Shown: positions 11,650 to 23,700, counted from the stretch's first letter. The stretch is 64,000 nt of DNA from Gari tellinella (GCA_922989275.2 OV277874.1:14992154-15056153), one strand, 5' to 3'. Made by a program: numbers and translations. The notes: generated by a model from the letters alone, not told the origin.

Positions 11650-11935
11650 CGTTGTCAAATGCTTAGGGTGTCCGCCTCGGAAGCGGGAGGTCGAAGTTTC
11701 GAATCACGGTGCCGGAAACCGGTGCCGGAATCAAACGGTGTTGGAACTGGTTTGGTCGGTTGGTGAGCCGCCAGCTAGTGAAACGAATGGTTACCGTAGG
11801 CTCATCTCTGCCAGACGCCCGGCAATAAGAGAAGGGATTCGGGAGGTACTGTGCGCAAAAAAGATAGGTGTCGCATTAGTCAAAACTGACTGGCCCTTTC
11901 AATAGGGGTTACCAAGAGGTAAAATATGGTATAGA
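11650..11935 (+). mobile_element. tRNA-derived SINE or SINE-like element
   Basis: A tRNA-like head (TGTCCGCCTCGGAAGCGGGA resembles an anticodon arm, followed by GTTTCGAATCACGG as a box B-like T arm) leads into an unrelated body. There is no acceptor-stem pairing, so not a working tRNA gene. The 3' end and any target duplication are unclear. Confidence 0.45.
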
Positions 11936-11985
11936 CATGCCTTCTGCTCATACTCGTCCGAGGGATATTGTGACTCCAGGTGCCA

Positions 11986-12206
11986 GTTTCATAAAACTTC
12001 GTACGACAAATGTTATCGTTAGTCAGATTATAAAAGTCTCAATTATTATTTATTTCTCCATCTAATCATGTCTTGTGGCATCTCTTTGGAATCGTCTTTT
12101 CAGAGATGTCACAAGACATGATTACATGTACATAGAGAAATCAGAAAATAAATATATTTTAAAGTTTTGTCTTAAGAATGTTTTTGTCGTACGAAGTTTT
12201 ATGAAA
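11986..12206. mobile_element. Palindromic MITE with GTTTCATAAAACTTCG ends
   Basis: GTTTCATAAAACTTCGTACG at the left pairs with its reverse complement at the right, and an inner ATCATGTCTTGTGGCATCTC pair forms a second hairpin. A decayed relative lies at about 29880-30062. Confidence 0.65.
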
Positions 12207-12660
12207 CGGGCATCAGGTGTACCATTATGGGCACAAGCACGCATGTGAAATGTTTTGACCTTTTTATTGTATACCTTTAAGCAGATGACGTGGTCTCACA
12301 CATTATTTGACAAGTGCTATGTCGTTTTAACTTACGGAATTTGATTCAGAAAGAAATGCTGTTTATAAGGTATATCAATTGTCTTACAATTTATCTCATT
12401 AATGAAGAAGAATTTGAGTCGGTAATCATAGTTTCCGCTAATAGGAAGGCATACATTGGTTAAGAACAATTTATTTTTGAAAAAATCCGCTAAATGTTTG
12501 TGCTGTCCGAATTCCAAAGATTAATTCGCGAATGAAAAATGCATATGCCCCGCCTCCTCTGCGAAACGTATCCACAAGTCCCGTCTCCTTGAGCAATTAC
12601 ATCTATACGAATTAAACGACACATTTTCAGTGAAATTTAATGGGGCAAATGTAAAACGAA

Positions 12661-12797
12661 CTGGCTCCGAGGTTATAAAGCTTTTGACTTGAGTCTAAAC
12701 TCGTTCCAAGCATGCCTAGGCTCAAATCTGATCAATCAAATGCTTGGAAACGAGTTTAGACTCAAGACAAAATCTTTATTACCTCGGAGCCAGGTGT
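12661..12797. mobile_element. Palindromic MITE with CTGGCTCCGAGG ends
   Basis: Arms of about 60 bases (CTGGCTCCGAGGTTATAAAG at the left, its complement at the right, and inner GAGTCTAAACTCGTT pairs). Weaker relatives with TTGATTGGTCAGATT lie at about 20140-20240, 20768-20930, 53280-53330 and 56885-56945. Confidence 0.65.
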
Positions 12798-12961
12798 GCT
12801 ACTTATCTGACCGCATTAAATATAGAAACTGTCGTGAAAAAGAGACGATATTTGTTGCAAACAACAAGCAAATGCTATTTTATCAGACTAGACCTATGGT
12901 ATTAGAAGCTGGAGTAAAGCGGACCATACTTACGTCCATATCTGAACACATAGAGGATAAC

Positions 12962-13094
12962 TGTTTTTTTCAGTGTAAGGTCGAACTTTAATCCATTGCG
13001 TGAACATCAGACGTTATATATCAGACGTAAAATATAAATATAACAGTCTGATGTTCACGAAATGGATTAAATTCAATCTTACACTGAAAAAACA
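12962..13094. mobile_element. Palindromic MITE with CAGTGTAAG ends
   Basis: TTTTTTTCAGTGTAAGGTCG at the left is mirrored at the right, with inner arms TTAATCCATTGCGTGAACAT. No coding content and no second copy seen in the window. Confidence 0.6.
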
Positions 13095-13310
13095 CAGTTA
13101 TTCTATTTATTTATGCTTTTAAGCCACTTTTTAAACGAAATTGTTTGACAATTGAAAGCGAAAATACATTATTGATCCCGTGCTAAGCCCCAAGTTTTAT
13201 GTCGAACACATGTGCGTGACAGTTGGTGGTACAATGACGTCACTTATTTATTGATTTGACGCCAACGGAATTACGTCGTTACTTCCGATCTTGGATTCGT
13301 GTTCTTCCGT

Positions 13311-13389
13311 TGAGTGGTTCGCGACAAAACGGACTGCCGTTGTAAGGAAGGAGTCGTTGCTTGGAGGGCCGTGTAGGGAGGGAACACTG
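13311..13389. mobile_element. Family B MITE, right-end fragment (B3)
   Basis: Only the terminal 80 bases remain: TTGTAAGGAAGGAGTCGTTG through AGGGAGGGAACACTG, with TA at 13390. Confidence 0.65.
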
Positions 13390-13639
13390 TACACAAATAC
13401 TTTCCAGTATATAACGTATCTCTTGAGTCTGTGACTGTACTAGACGGGAACCTTCATGGTTTGAACGATGGGTGAAATAAGCAGTTAACATAAGAGCACA
13501 CAAGCCAGCGCTAAACTGTGACGTGACCGATAAAATCTCCCGCGCACCGGGGACTCCCCTTTAACATCGCGGTGCTTATCATCAAAGAGAAGTTAGAAAT
13601 CAGTTGGATAATAATCTTTATTTGAAAATAATCTTTATT

Positions 13640-14340
13640 CCCTCGTCCGGTATTATCGTCTATAATGACTGATCACGTGACGTAGAGTACCGGTATTGAC
13701 AAACATTGGTCCGATCTCATCAAGGACGTACTCCCTTAACCCTTTCCTCCCTGAAACTTCAAATGGACAATCCCAGTTTCCAATTTAATCTAGTCCATTT
13801 TTGACTTTTAAGGGTTGTTTTTGTCAATGTTTTGCATTGTGACAAACAGTGAATACCCTGATCAGAAGGCTCCGTAAGGAGCCCTCTGATCAGGATATTC
13901 ACTGTTTGCATAGGACATGTGCACTTTTAACATGTATACTGTTTGAAAAAGACGCCTATATGCGGGATTAGGGTTCAAAGGGTTAAGGGAAAGTGTGTAC
14001 TCATTACACACATCATAAATATTCATTGAATATCCTAGTTTTTTACTGACATATTGCGTGACGATTCATTAGGACATCATTGGGTACGTGTCTGCAAGAA
14101 TGACTGATCACTTGACGTATAGTACAGATATGAACAAACATTGGCCAGATCCCATCAGGGACGTCCTGCCTTAAGGAGAAGTATGTACAAATTGTAAAAA
14201 TCTGACCACTGAACAGAGCTCTGTCTTAGCATCGTCCGGTATGTATCGTCTATAATGATCACTTGACGTAGAGTACTGATATTTACAAACATTGGTCAGA
14301 TCTCACCAGGGACGTCCTGCCTTAAGGGCATGTATGTACT
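13640..14340 (+). repeat. Three direct copies of an 80-base sequence upstream of the receptor
   Basis: The block around TGACTGATCACNTGACGTA..GACAAACATTGG..GGGACGTCCTGCCTTAA occurs at about 13660-13739, 14097-14176 and 14250-14330. The first copy is interrupted by the MITE at 13736. The nearest gene is the receptor 500 bases downstream. Confidence 0.6.
13736..13986. mobile_element. TTAA-type MITE with GAGGGCTCC hairpin, copy 2
   Basis: TTAACCCTTTCCTCCC at the left and CAAAGGGTTAA at the right. Its hairpin at about 13846-13910 is shared with the copy at 8234. It sits at the TTAA that ends the first 80-base repeat. Confidence 0.8.
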
Positions 14341-14362
14341 AATTGCAAAAATCATAAAGACC

Positions 14363-14614
14363 AGGGCTGCCATAAGTTGACATGAAAAATCCTAAGATTC
14401 CCAAATTTGCATTTTTCAAGCGCGCTTTTACGAATCGTACCTTTACCCCATTGCCTATTTCTAGTTTTGTTGACACGTGACTGCTAAAAGCAGGCTGGAA
14501 GTAAAGCAGAATGCGCTTTAAGGCGCATTCTGCTTTACTTTCAGCCTGCTTAAAGCTACCATGTACTAGAAAAAAATCCGAAGATTTAGGAAAAATCCGG
14601 AGAAATGGCAGCCC
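14363..14614. mobile_element. hAT-like MITE with GCAGAATGCGC hairpin, complete
   Basis: Tips CAGGGCTGCCA and TGGCAGCCCTG. The centre is the AAAGCAGAATGCGC hairpin also found in TTAA-type elements. hAT assignment is by end-sequence style only; no clean 8-base duplication was found. Confidence 0.6.
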
Positions 14615-14839
14615 TGAAATACTCATGGAATATCCTAGTATTGTACTGACATATTGCTTGCTTCACGGATCATTTGAAAGGACGCGCTGTTTCACCTTAC
14701 TGTTAAAACAAAATCCGCTCTAAACTTATAATCGTGTTGTGTAGCAATGGATAACAGAAAGCACATTATGAGAAAGCAATGAATGCTAAGACACTTGTGT
14801 TTTAAACGACATTTAACACAACTGACTGTATAAAAGAAA

Positions 14840-16040
14840 ATGGCCAATGTTTCAGGTAACATAAGTAGTGGTATAGACGCTCTTCGAAAATATTATATTG
14901 ATTTGTATTCTTATGGATGTGAAGGAGGTAAATATTTCTTGGGGGCTTTAATTACACTTGGATTACTTGGAAACATTTTATCCATTATTGTTTTCCACAA
15001 AGGACATTCGTGCAGTAAAGCTACATGCTCTACATATTTCAAGGCACTAGCGCTTGCAGATATATATGTGTTATTGTTTCCATGTATGGAAAGACTTGTG
15101 CAATGTTTTCCGCTGGAGTTTCGTTTTGAACATTGGAGTGATGCAACATGTAAATTGAGAACTTTCAATATGAATTTACCCGTGCAGATTTCGACCTGGA
15201 TTACCGTTGCCGTTACTTTCGATAGAATGTTGAGTGTGTGTTTCCCATTAAAGTTTCAAAATAATACTAAGCCTAAGTGGATATACACAAAGCTTACATT
15301 CATCGTATTGTTATTCATTTTGGTAAATATCCCATTGATCGTTGATGGCAGACTGTATGGTGGGCTTTGCTTATACAGTAAAACCTCGCTATTACGACCA
15401 CTAAAACCAAGGCTAATTGATTGAATAATAGACAGGTGACAACTTAAAGAAAGGTGACAGTGAAACAGAAAGCTCCTAAAGGAGCTTTCTGTTTCACTGT
15501 CACCTTGCTTTAAGCGGTCGCCTATCGTAAACACACTAATAATTACCATAATTAAGTGGTCGTAATAGAGAGGTTTTACTGTATCAATATTCTTATTTAG
15601 TTATATATATCTATGTAATCACACCTCTATCTGTATTTTTGTTTCCGCTCATTCTGAATAGTGTGTGTAACATTTTACTTCTTCGAACAATGTATAAAAG
15701 AGCGACTTATTACAAAACAACTCACGGAGTCACTGAGACTCAGACATCAACAAGATACCAAGAGGCCCAAAACGTCACATACAGAGTCTTGGCTATTTGC
15801 CTCATTCACTTGGTCACAACGGGCCCATTTTTAATAGGGGTGATCTACCAGTACACGGGAACACATGCCACTGAAGTAAAGATGATTTATATATTACGCT
15901 TCATTTACTTTACTAATTCAGGTGTCAATTTTGCTCTCTACTGTATAGCAGGGCGAGATTTTCGAAGAGATTTGAAACAAATGTGCTCTAATGTGCATAA
16001 GTATAGTGTTTCAAAATGTCGTCGTATAGTCGGCGAGTGA
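14840..16040 (+). pseudogene. Rhodopsin-family G protein-coupled receptor, interrupted by a MITE
   Basis: ATG at 14840 opens 14840-15375 and the frame resumes at 15584-16040; together they give 330 residues with no stop. Visible features: N-terminal N-glycosylation sites (NVSG, NISS), TM1 with GNILSIIVF, TM2 with ALALADIYVLL, conserved extracellular Cys before TM3, TM3 end VAVTFDRMLSVCFP (DRM replaces DRY), extracellular-loop-2 Cys in GGLCLY, TM5-TM6, and TM7 NSGVNFALY in place of the NPxxY motif, then a basic tail. This resembles the large FMRFamide/neuropeptide-receptor-like expansions of molluscs; the ligand is unknown. A 206-bp MITE at 15376-15581 splits extracellular loop 2 and brings a stop at 15422. 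Unless the MITE is spliced out or is absent from other alleles, the gene is dead. Confidence 0.85.
15376..15581. mobile_element. TA-flanked MITE inserted in the receptor frame
   Basis: Ends CAGTAAAACCTCGCTATTAC and CGTAATAGAGAGGTTTTACTG, flanked by TA at 15374-15375 and 15582-15583. The centre is a perfect hairpin built on CAGAAAGCTCCTAAAGGAGC. Pogo-like ends. The arms differ from all other hairpins in the window. Confidence 0.85.
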
Positions 16041-17387
16041 GGATCTTCTTGAATCAGGATATCTCGTAAGCTAAATTAGATAACATTTACAGAAGATAGC
16101 GTGGAGAAGACTTGATTATGACAGTGTGGAAGGCATGAATCTTATACGCTAAATCTTTTATTTCCATTGCAAACATTTTTTAGCTATATCAGATGCCGGT
16201 GTAACATTAAATTTTGACTCCGTTGAAAAATGACCTCCCGGAGTAAAAAAGGATTATAAATACCTACAAGAGTATTTTAGGGTTGAAAGGGTTAACCCCT
16301 ATTTCCCGCCATGTTTTTACTAACATTCACTCTCCAATAAGTTTTGACCACGACCCAAACTATTTGTATAGACATATGAGTAGGATTTTACGACACTAAA
16401 AAGGGCATATACCACCGATGGATGATGAGATGATGAAAGGAGATTTATAAGATGCTTTCAGGGGGATAGTGTCGGGTAATCACTCCCGCTAAGAAGCAAC
16501 GGATTGGATCAAAATCACCAACCGGCTTGCTTAATAGTGTTCGACAGAGGGTATAATCGCTGCCAAATGAACAGAAAAACACACCTCTATGAAAATTCAT
16601 TCCTAGCATCGCTTTAAGGTAGGAAGGCCTTAGGGATTAATTGTTGAAGCCCCCGTATCGATATTTTCTCAGTAAATCTGAAAACATTTGTATGTTGAAT
16701 AACTTTGCTGACGACAACTATGAATATATACTCAATTCCAAAAGAAAATGTGCACTTTTTGTTTTTAAATATTTTAATATTTAGAAGACGTATCGATTTA
16801 ATTTATTTCGCACACACTATCTGATGTTTATTTGCCATCCATCGATAATACATATTTTATTAGTATGGTGAGAATTTTCTTTTATGGGGAAATACGTTAT
16901 TTTGCATGTTTTGCACGTGCAACTCAAGGAAAATGCACATGCCACTCTGGGACAGATCTTGACAGCACGTCAAACGGCTGCTCGTTTGCAGCCAGCATGA
17001 CGTCATTTCCGTTTGGGGCGACAGTAGTGGACTCGTGTCTTTTCTCTGATAGGTCTAATAATAGGCGATGTAGTGAATTGTTTATTTATAGTACCTATAT
17101 TGTTTTATTTTAAAACTTTTTTTGTATAGATGTTGTATTACTTTTTAAATTCTTATATAATTTATGGCAATAATTTCACGTTTTTGATGAATATTAGGAT
17201 ATTGAACAGGTACCTGTACTTTTGGGCTGAGATACTAAATTTGAATGGATGTTATATTTTTCTTATTTTTATTGAACGTGACCATGTATAGATCAATTTT
17301 ATTGACCTGGCAGGGCGGAGTGTCGATACGGACCTTTGCATTTCAACTTTGGGGCCGGTAGCAAGCTCTTTTATTATCGGAATTTAC
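16041..17387. other. Receptor downstream region, repeat relics only
   Basis: 16140-16200 is a worn family A piece (TTTTATTTCCATTGCAAAC) and 16255-16297 a TTAA-type end (AGGGTTGAAAGGGTTAACCCC). The open stretch at 16832-17113 has no recognisable domain. No other exon seen. Confidence 0.45.
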
Positions 17388-17631
17388 CGTTGTCGTCTGC
17401 CGGTTTTTTCTCAACATTACATATTCACGGACATTTTGACAGAAGGAAGATGATGAAGAATGACAAACAGCTTGAATCTAGATCAGACGCCGCGTTACGC
17501 GGCGTCTGATCTGGATTCAAGCTGTTTGCAAATGTTAACCAAGTCTTAATTTCTCTTCCAATACAATTCCTTACGAACAACACACGCAATCTTTGTCTTC
17601 CATTGGGTGTTGTTGTAGAGAAAAAGCACTG
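17388..17631. mobile_element. Family B MITE, left end missing (B4)
   Basis: Contains GTCGTCTGC, the full GATCAGACGCCGCG hairpin at about 17463-17529 and the right end GAAAAAGCACTG with TA at 17632. Confidence 0.7.
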
Positions 17632-18141
17632 TATATACCATTTTCATGTAGATATCGATGCACGCATAAATTGTGTTTCTCTATGTTTAAAGTATCGGAC
17701 AATAACGATATAATTCGGAACTATACCTATCAACCCTACAATAAAAAATAAATTAGTTTATCTTTGCCAAAGGTTAGCTCCGCCCTGCCAGGTGAATAAA
17801 ATTGATCTATACATGCTTTGTTATTTTACTCTTCTTACGTAATTTAATCTGTGTACATCATTATTTTATGCCAGTTGACTCTGCAAGAAATTTTAACCAG
17901 GAACCCCAAACTGTTCGACACTCGTATCAATAGTTCTGCAGTCAAAATGTCAAATATTTGAATTTTACATTAAATTGCAGTCGATAATATTATCCTGCAA
18001 TATGTAGTCTGCGACACAGTTGCAACGGACAATTAAATTGTGTTGTAAAAAGATTTGATGTGCAACATTTTGTTGTTGTTGACTTTTGTTATCTATTTAA
18101 ATATGTGTTTTATAAACTACAGTTCAAGCAATTGTCATATA

Positions 18142-18641
18142 CAGGGGAGATGACGTTATTCATTCCGATTTCACCATTTCAACCCTAAATATCTCTTGTG
18201 GGTATTTATTATCCTTTTTGACTCTTCTGGTACAGGCATTTTGAACCAGTCTGCTGTTACATTTTTGGTATGACAACAAAAACCAATGAAAATATCAAAC
18301 AGTGCAGACCCTGATCAGAGGGCTCCTATAGGAGCCCTCTGATCAGGGTCTACACTGTTTGCATATGTAATCAGTATTATATACAGAGGGCTGTATGGTT
18401 GAAAGGGTTAACAGCAAACAAAACGCAAACCCATCGCAATGAAACGTGGAAAATTACACTTTTTCGACAATTCTGACTGTTTATTTCTGTCTGAGAGGCA
18501 AACAGTTTTGGAACCTGATCAAACGCCAAAATGCGTCTGATCAGGATTCAAATTGTTAGACACTAATCAGTTAATTTCAAGTGCTTGCAATGGAAACAGT
18601 AGATTAAGCGTTAGCGCCATCTCCAACGTCATCTCCACTGT
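18142..18641. mobile_element. Worn family A element with a nested TTAA-type MITE
   Basis: Outer ends CAGGGGAGATGACG and CGTCATCTCCACTG mark a decayed family A copy with its hairpin at about 18498-18556. Inside it, 18170-18411 is a TTAA-type element with the GATCAGAGGGCTCC hairpin (18296-18362) and right tip TTGAAAGGGTTAA, sitting at the TTTAA of the host's CCCGTTTAAAC segment. Confidence 0.65.
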
Positions 18642-18716
18642 ATTTGAAGTAAATTAATAATTGTAATAACGCCTTCACTGTCATGATGTCATTTTATTGT
18701 CGTCAACTTACGTTTA

Positions 18717-18930
18717 TTAACCCTTAGCCCGCCAAATAAATTGTCGTCTGCTATATTTCTCGTCTGCTTCGAGTTTCAAAGTGCTTCAAAGTTGCTCAAA
18801 ATTGCTGAAAATGTTGTCCGAGTGTCAAACAGCTTGGATCCGGATGAGACGCCGAGTTACTCGGCGTCTCATCCGGATCCAAGCTGTTTGCATATGGAGC
18901 TATAGTCGTGAGTGGCAGGCTAAGGGTTAA
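18717..18930. mobile_element. 214-bp TTAA-type MITE, copy 1
   Basis: TTAACCCTTAGCCCGCC to GGCAGGCTAAGGGTTAA, with TTAA duplicated. Hairpin GCTTGGATCCGGATGAGACG folds on itself. A twin at 21455-21668 differs at only about three positions. Confidence 0.85.
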
Positions 18931-19703
18931 TTAAGACATATTCAAACGAGTGTCGAACAGTTTGGATTTTGACTAGACGTCGCGTTTCCCAGAGTCGTAC
19001 CAAGACATATTTGTTTTTCAAATAACCATTTTACTCGGGGTGCGGCAGTAAATGTATTAATACGGGCTGAAAGTATTACTGAAATCTTCCTTATATGATT
19101 CTTCTTCATTACATTCCGGCATTAAGAAGTCAACGTTAATTCATAAAGTTAAACAATAACGATTTTGTCTGGGTAGATAGAGATTGGGAGTGTACTACAC
19201 ATCAGTCAGTCAGTCAAAGAACGTGCAGAAAAGACAGGTTTCTAAGTATACCTAGTTCAAATTTATTGTAATATACATTCAGATTTATTCTGGCTTTGTT
19301 GAGTTTGTTTAGATTTGATAAAACCCATAAATTATGAACACCTTTTATATTTTGATTTAGAGAAGTTAATTTTGTTTTTGACCTCACTTCAATTTGTTTA
19401 TCTCTGGGATTACAGGGTGTTTTTTTTAAGAAATATTGCATTTGTTTATTTGTATGTAATTTTAATTAAACTTTAATATATTTCTCTATGTGTCTGTATT
19501 TTCACTCATATCCTTGCATACAACAAAGTCGAACTCAATATAACCCCTTGATGCTCATACTATTTAAGTCCATTGTGAAAACTGTTTGGATCCTGATCAG
19601 ACGCAGAATGGATGTTGGATCACCAATATAAGATTAACAACGTTTGGTCTGGATCAGGGCCTGAATATGACAAAATTGGTTTAGTAGAATTTGATTTAAA
19701 GTA
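18931..19703. other. No gene seen
   Basis: AT-rich sequence with fragments of the GATCAGACGC hairpin (19585-19605). An open minus-strand stretch at 19214-19441 encodes a basic, Asn/Leu-rich peptide without a recognised domain. Confidence 0.4.
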
Positions 19704-19920
19704 TTAACCCCTTCACTGCCTTACCCCGAGTACAGTAGTTATTTGCAAACAGTTTGGATACTGATCAGACGCCGCGTAAAGCGGCGTCTGAGCAGGAACC
19801 AAACTGTTTGACACTCGTTTCAATATTTCTTGAGTCAAAATACCTAAATAGTGTTGTTTAGAAATAGAAGCAGACGACAATTGTTTAAATTTGATGACGT
19901 CATGGCAGTGAAGGGGTTAA
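19704..19920. mobile_element. TTAA-type MITE with CCCCTTCACTGCC ends
   Basis: TTAACCCCTTCACTGCC at the left matches GGCAGTGAAGGGGTTAA at the right. The central hairpin GTTTGGATACTGATCAGACG is the same core as in families A and B. Confidence 0.8.
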
Positions 19921-20383
19921 ATGTAACAGTTAACGCCCGATGAACAAAGGACGTCGCACGAGGGGCAACAAAACACGGACATAGATCACGTGATAATATC
20001 ATGTGATCTACAACACCTTTAAAAAGTCTTAAATAGAATATACTTAAGTTGCAACTGGTCAAGGGGTGTAATGACTTAACAGTTACTCAAAACTGGTTTC
20101 CTTTTTAATTTATAAATATTTTAAAATGAGTTTGAGATCATTCACATGTATTTGATTGGTCAGATGTAAGCAAAAGATCAAAGCCGATAAATACAATTAT
20201 CTCATACTCACTTCAAATGCTTTACAAACTTAGGGTAAATATTTAAGAGAAAATGTCCCTACGAAGAGTCTTCTTTCAACGCACATAGGAGTCGCTAAAC
20301 AAAAAGACCACTGCAAAATAATGTATGATAAAAAATAATTCAAGAATCGCAAATGATGTCAAACTGTATTGTCAGATTATATG

Positions 20384-20709
20384 CTATAAGTATTTGCGCA
20401 TACAAAATACTAAAATATAGATACTGTATGATAAAAATAAAGATATCCCGGAGCCGGAACTGACGTCACACTCATGACGTCCTATGCATAATTTTACAAC
20501 AGCTGACGCCGATTTACTAGGTAATCCATTATCAGTAGCCATTACTGTAAACACGTGCTCAGCGCGTGAGTCAATCTGAATACCATATAGGCTCGTGATA
20601 CTGCCACTAGCACGATCAATTTGGAACAGTCTGGTTTCTGTTAAACTGAAGCTAATTGTCTGAGTACTCGCGTCCTCATCAATGGCGAATACCTGTAATA
20701 TTTGACCTC
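20384..20709 (-). CDS. Metalloprotease gene exon 16: cadherin repeat, putative C-terminus
   Basis: Acceptor TTTGTTTCAG precedes the exon. It encodes VFAIDEDASTQTISFSL, LFQIDRASGSI, FTVMATDNGLP and SKSASAVVKL, the standard order of one cadherin repeat (A.D.D, F.ID..SG.I, V.A.D.G.P, S....V). The frame then runs through ISLFLSYSIYILVFCMRKYL to a TAG at 20386-20384. That hydrophobic tail could anchor the protein, or it could be intron read-through if a donor such as GTCAGT near 20465 is used. No clear poly(A) signal follows. Confidence 0.65.
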
Positions 20710-23700
20710 CTGAAACAAATATAGAGAAATATCAATAAACGGTGTTATAAGACATCAAAAGAGTCCTGGCCCGGCGCTTATAAAGCGTTTGAGATGAGTT
20801 TGGGTGCGTTATCAAGCTTTTGATTGGTCAGATTTGAGCCTAGATACTAGTAAATCGGACCAATCAAATGCTTGAGAACGATTTCAGACTCAGCGCAAAC
20901 CTTTTATAAGCATGGACCCTGCTGCCTTGCAAATTATTTGAACATTTACGTATTTTTGATTCCCTGATATAATCTGCATAAAACTTGAATGTGCATTTAT
21001 TTTTTCTTAATCAGACTTTTGGACGCAGCGAAATATGTTTCAAAATATTAAGATCTTTTATTGATTCACTCCAGCGTGTCGGTCATTCGGATTAAATTCA
21101 ATTGCAATTGTCTGATTGTGTTTCAATGCAATAAGCCTGGCTGGTATAACCTATAACAGTATGGAGCCAGATCAGAAGCCGGGAAACCACTGACTTCAAT
21201 AGGTATGCCGCTCAGTCAAGTCTACATTTATTTTCTCAATTTTATAAGCAGGTAACAATGAAGGGGACTAATAAAGCAATACCTTTTGGCACGGGCATCC
21301 ATATGTGTGCTTTGTATTCCTGCTTTGTAAATGTTGGTGGGTCATTTAAATCTTTGACACCAATGACAAGATGTTGCCTGGCACTCAATCTACAATAAAA
21401 TGCATAAACCCTACCATGATAAAATTATCCGAGAGTTTTGTAACCCTTCACCATTTAACCCTTAGCCCGCCAAATAAATTGTCGTCTGCTATATTTCTCG
21501 TCTGCTTCAAGTTTCAAAGTGCTTCAAAGTTGCTCAAAATTGCTGAAAATGTTGTCCGAGTGTCAAACAGCTTGGATCCGGATGAGACGCCGAGTTACTC
21601 GGCGTCTCATCCGGATCCAAGCTGTTTGCATACTGAGCTATAGTCGTGAGTGGCAGGCTAAGGGTTAATGTTCTTCTGTCTGCTTAAATTTTGTTGTCTG
21701 CAATGTCGTTTCAAAGCTAAAAAAAGTAAATTTAAAACGATTCTCAAGCAGCTTGGATCCTGATCATGATCAGGAAACAAATTGTTTGCAAACAAGCTTT
21801 TAAACGTCATTGAAAAAGAAAAGGTTAAAGTCTGAATACAAACAGTATTCCTTATCAGCTGTCTGGTCGTCAGTTAATAATTGAAACCATTCCAATCTTA
21901 ATGCAAACAGTATTCAACAGATGTATGTTTCTCGGACTAAAACAGAAACCATTCCAATCTAAATGCAAACATTATTCATTTTCAGACGTCTGGTAATCAG
22001 TCTATAATAGAAACCATTCCAATCTAAATGCAAACATTATTCATTTTCAGACGTTTGGTAATCAGTCTATAATAGAAACCATTCCAATCTAAATGCAAAC
22101 ATTATTCATTTTCAGACGTTTGTAATCAGTCTATAATAGAAACCATTCCAATCTAAATGCAAACATTATGCATTTTCAGACGTCTTGTAATCAGTCTATA
22201 CTAGAAACATTCCAATCTAAATGCAAACATTATGCATTTTCAGACGTCTGGTAATCAGTCTATAATAGAAACCATTCCAATCTTAATGCAAACAGTATTC
22301 AACAGATGTATGTTTCTCGGACTAAAACAGAAACCATTCCAATCTAAATGCAAACATTATTCATTTTCAGACGTCTTGTAATCAGTCTATAATAGAAACC
22401 ATTCCAATCTAAATGCAAACATTATTCATTTTCAGACGTTTGGTAATCAGTCTATAATAGAAACCATTCCAATCTAAATGCAAACATTATTCATTTTCAG
22501 ACGTTTGTAATCAGTCTATAATAGAAACCATTCCAATCTAAATGCAAACATTATGCATTTTCAGACGTCTGGTAATCAGTCTATAATAGAAACCATTCCA
22601 ATCTAAATGCAAACATTATGCATTTTCAGACGTCTGGTAATCAGTCCATAATAGAAACCATTCCAATCTAAATGCAAACATTATGCATTTTCAGGCGTCT
22701 GGTAATCAGTCTATAATAGAAACCATTCCAATCTAAATGCAAACATTATGCATTTTCAGACGTCTTGTAATCAGTCTATAATAGAAACCATTCCAATCTA
22801 ATTGCAAACATTATGCATTTTCAGACGTCTTGTAATCAGTCTATAATAGAAACCATTCCAATCTAAATGCAAACATTATGCATTTTCAGACGTCTTGTAA
22901 TCAGTCTATAAAAGAAACCATTCCAATCTAAATGCAAACATTATTCATTTTCAGACGTCTGGTAATCAGTCTATAATAGAAACCCTTCCAATCTAAATGC
23001 AAACATTATTCAACAGATGTATGTTCCTCAGTCTAAAAAAGAATCTATTCCAATCTAAATGCAAACAGTATACAACAGATGTATGGTCCAAAGGCAATAA
23101 AAGAAACTATTGCAATCTAATGGCAAACACTATTCATCAGCTGTCTGGTCCTCAGTCTATATCCATTGCACTCAAAATACAACCAATAAACATGAGATGC
23201 AAAAACTAATAATGCGCTGATGGGTCATTAGTCTAAAATAGAAGCCATTGCAGTATAACTGCACACATTAATCATGATAGTCTGATTATCTGCCATGCCT
23301 GTCTGATCTTGATCGAAACTGTTTGCAAAAACAGTGAAGTTACGATCGACAGAATACAGGTTAAAATAAACATTCTATAAATGTGTAATTGAACAGAATA
23401 TGTGTGACTCGAGTCTTAATCATAAAATAGTCAAACTATAGTCGAAGCTCGATAACTTGAACTAGCCAAAATCAAATTTTGCCATATTTTAATATCTTCA
23501 GACAAACCTCGGACTTTCTCCAATCGAACTCACCCGTATTTCAAACATAAAATATTACGTTTAAGATTTGAAATATGGAAATGCTTGACATATGGGAGTT
23601 CGAATTATTGAAATCTACATACAGTGTTCCCTCTCTACAACGGCCCTCCCAACAACGACTCCCTCCTTACAACGACCCTTGCCGCAGTTCCCTAAAATGA

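Noticed and set aside
11655..11730. tRNA-Pro-like gene
   Set aside because: An anticodon-like arm and box B-like T arm are present but the cloverleaf cannot be closed; it is a SINE-like head.
16832..17113. 93-codon open frame
   Set aside because: No domain, no splice signals, no start context, AT-rich; compatible with chance.
21883..23190. CRISPR array or coding repeat
   Set aside because: 65-bp units vary throughout, have no spacers and carry stops in every frame.
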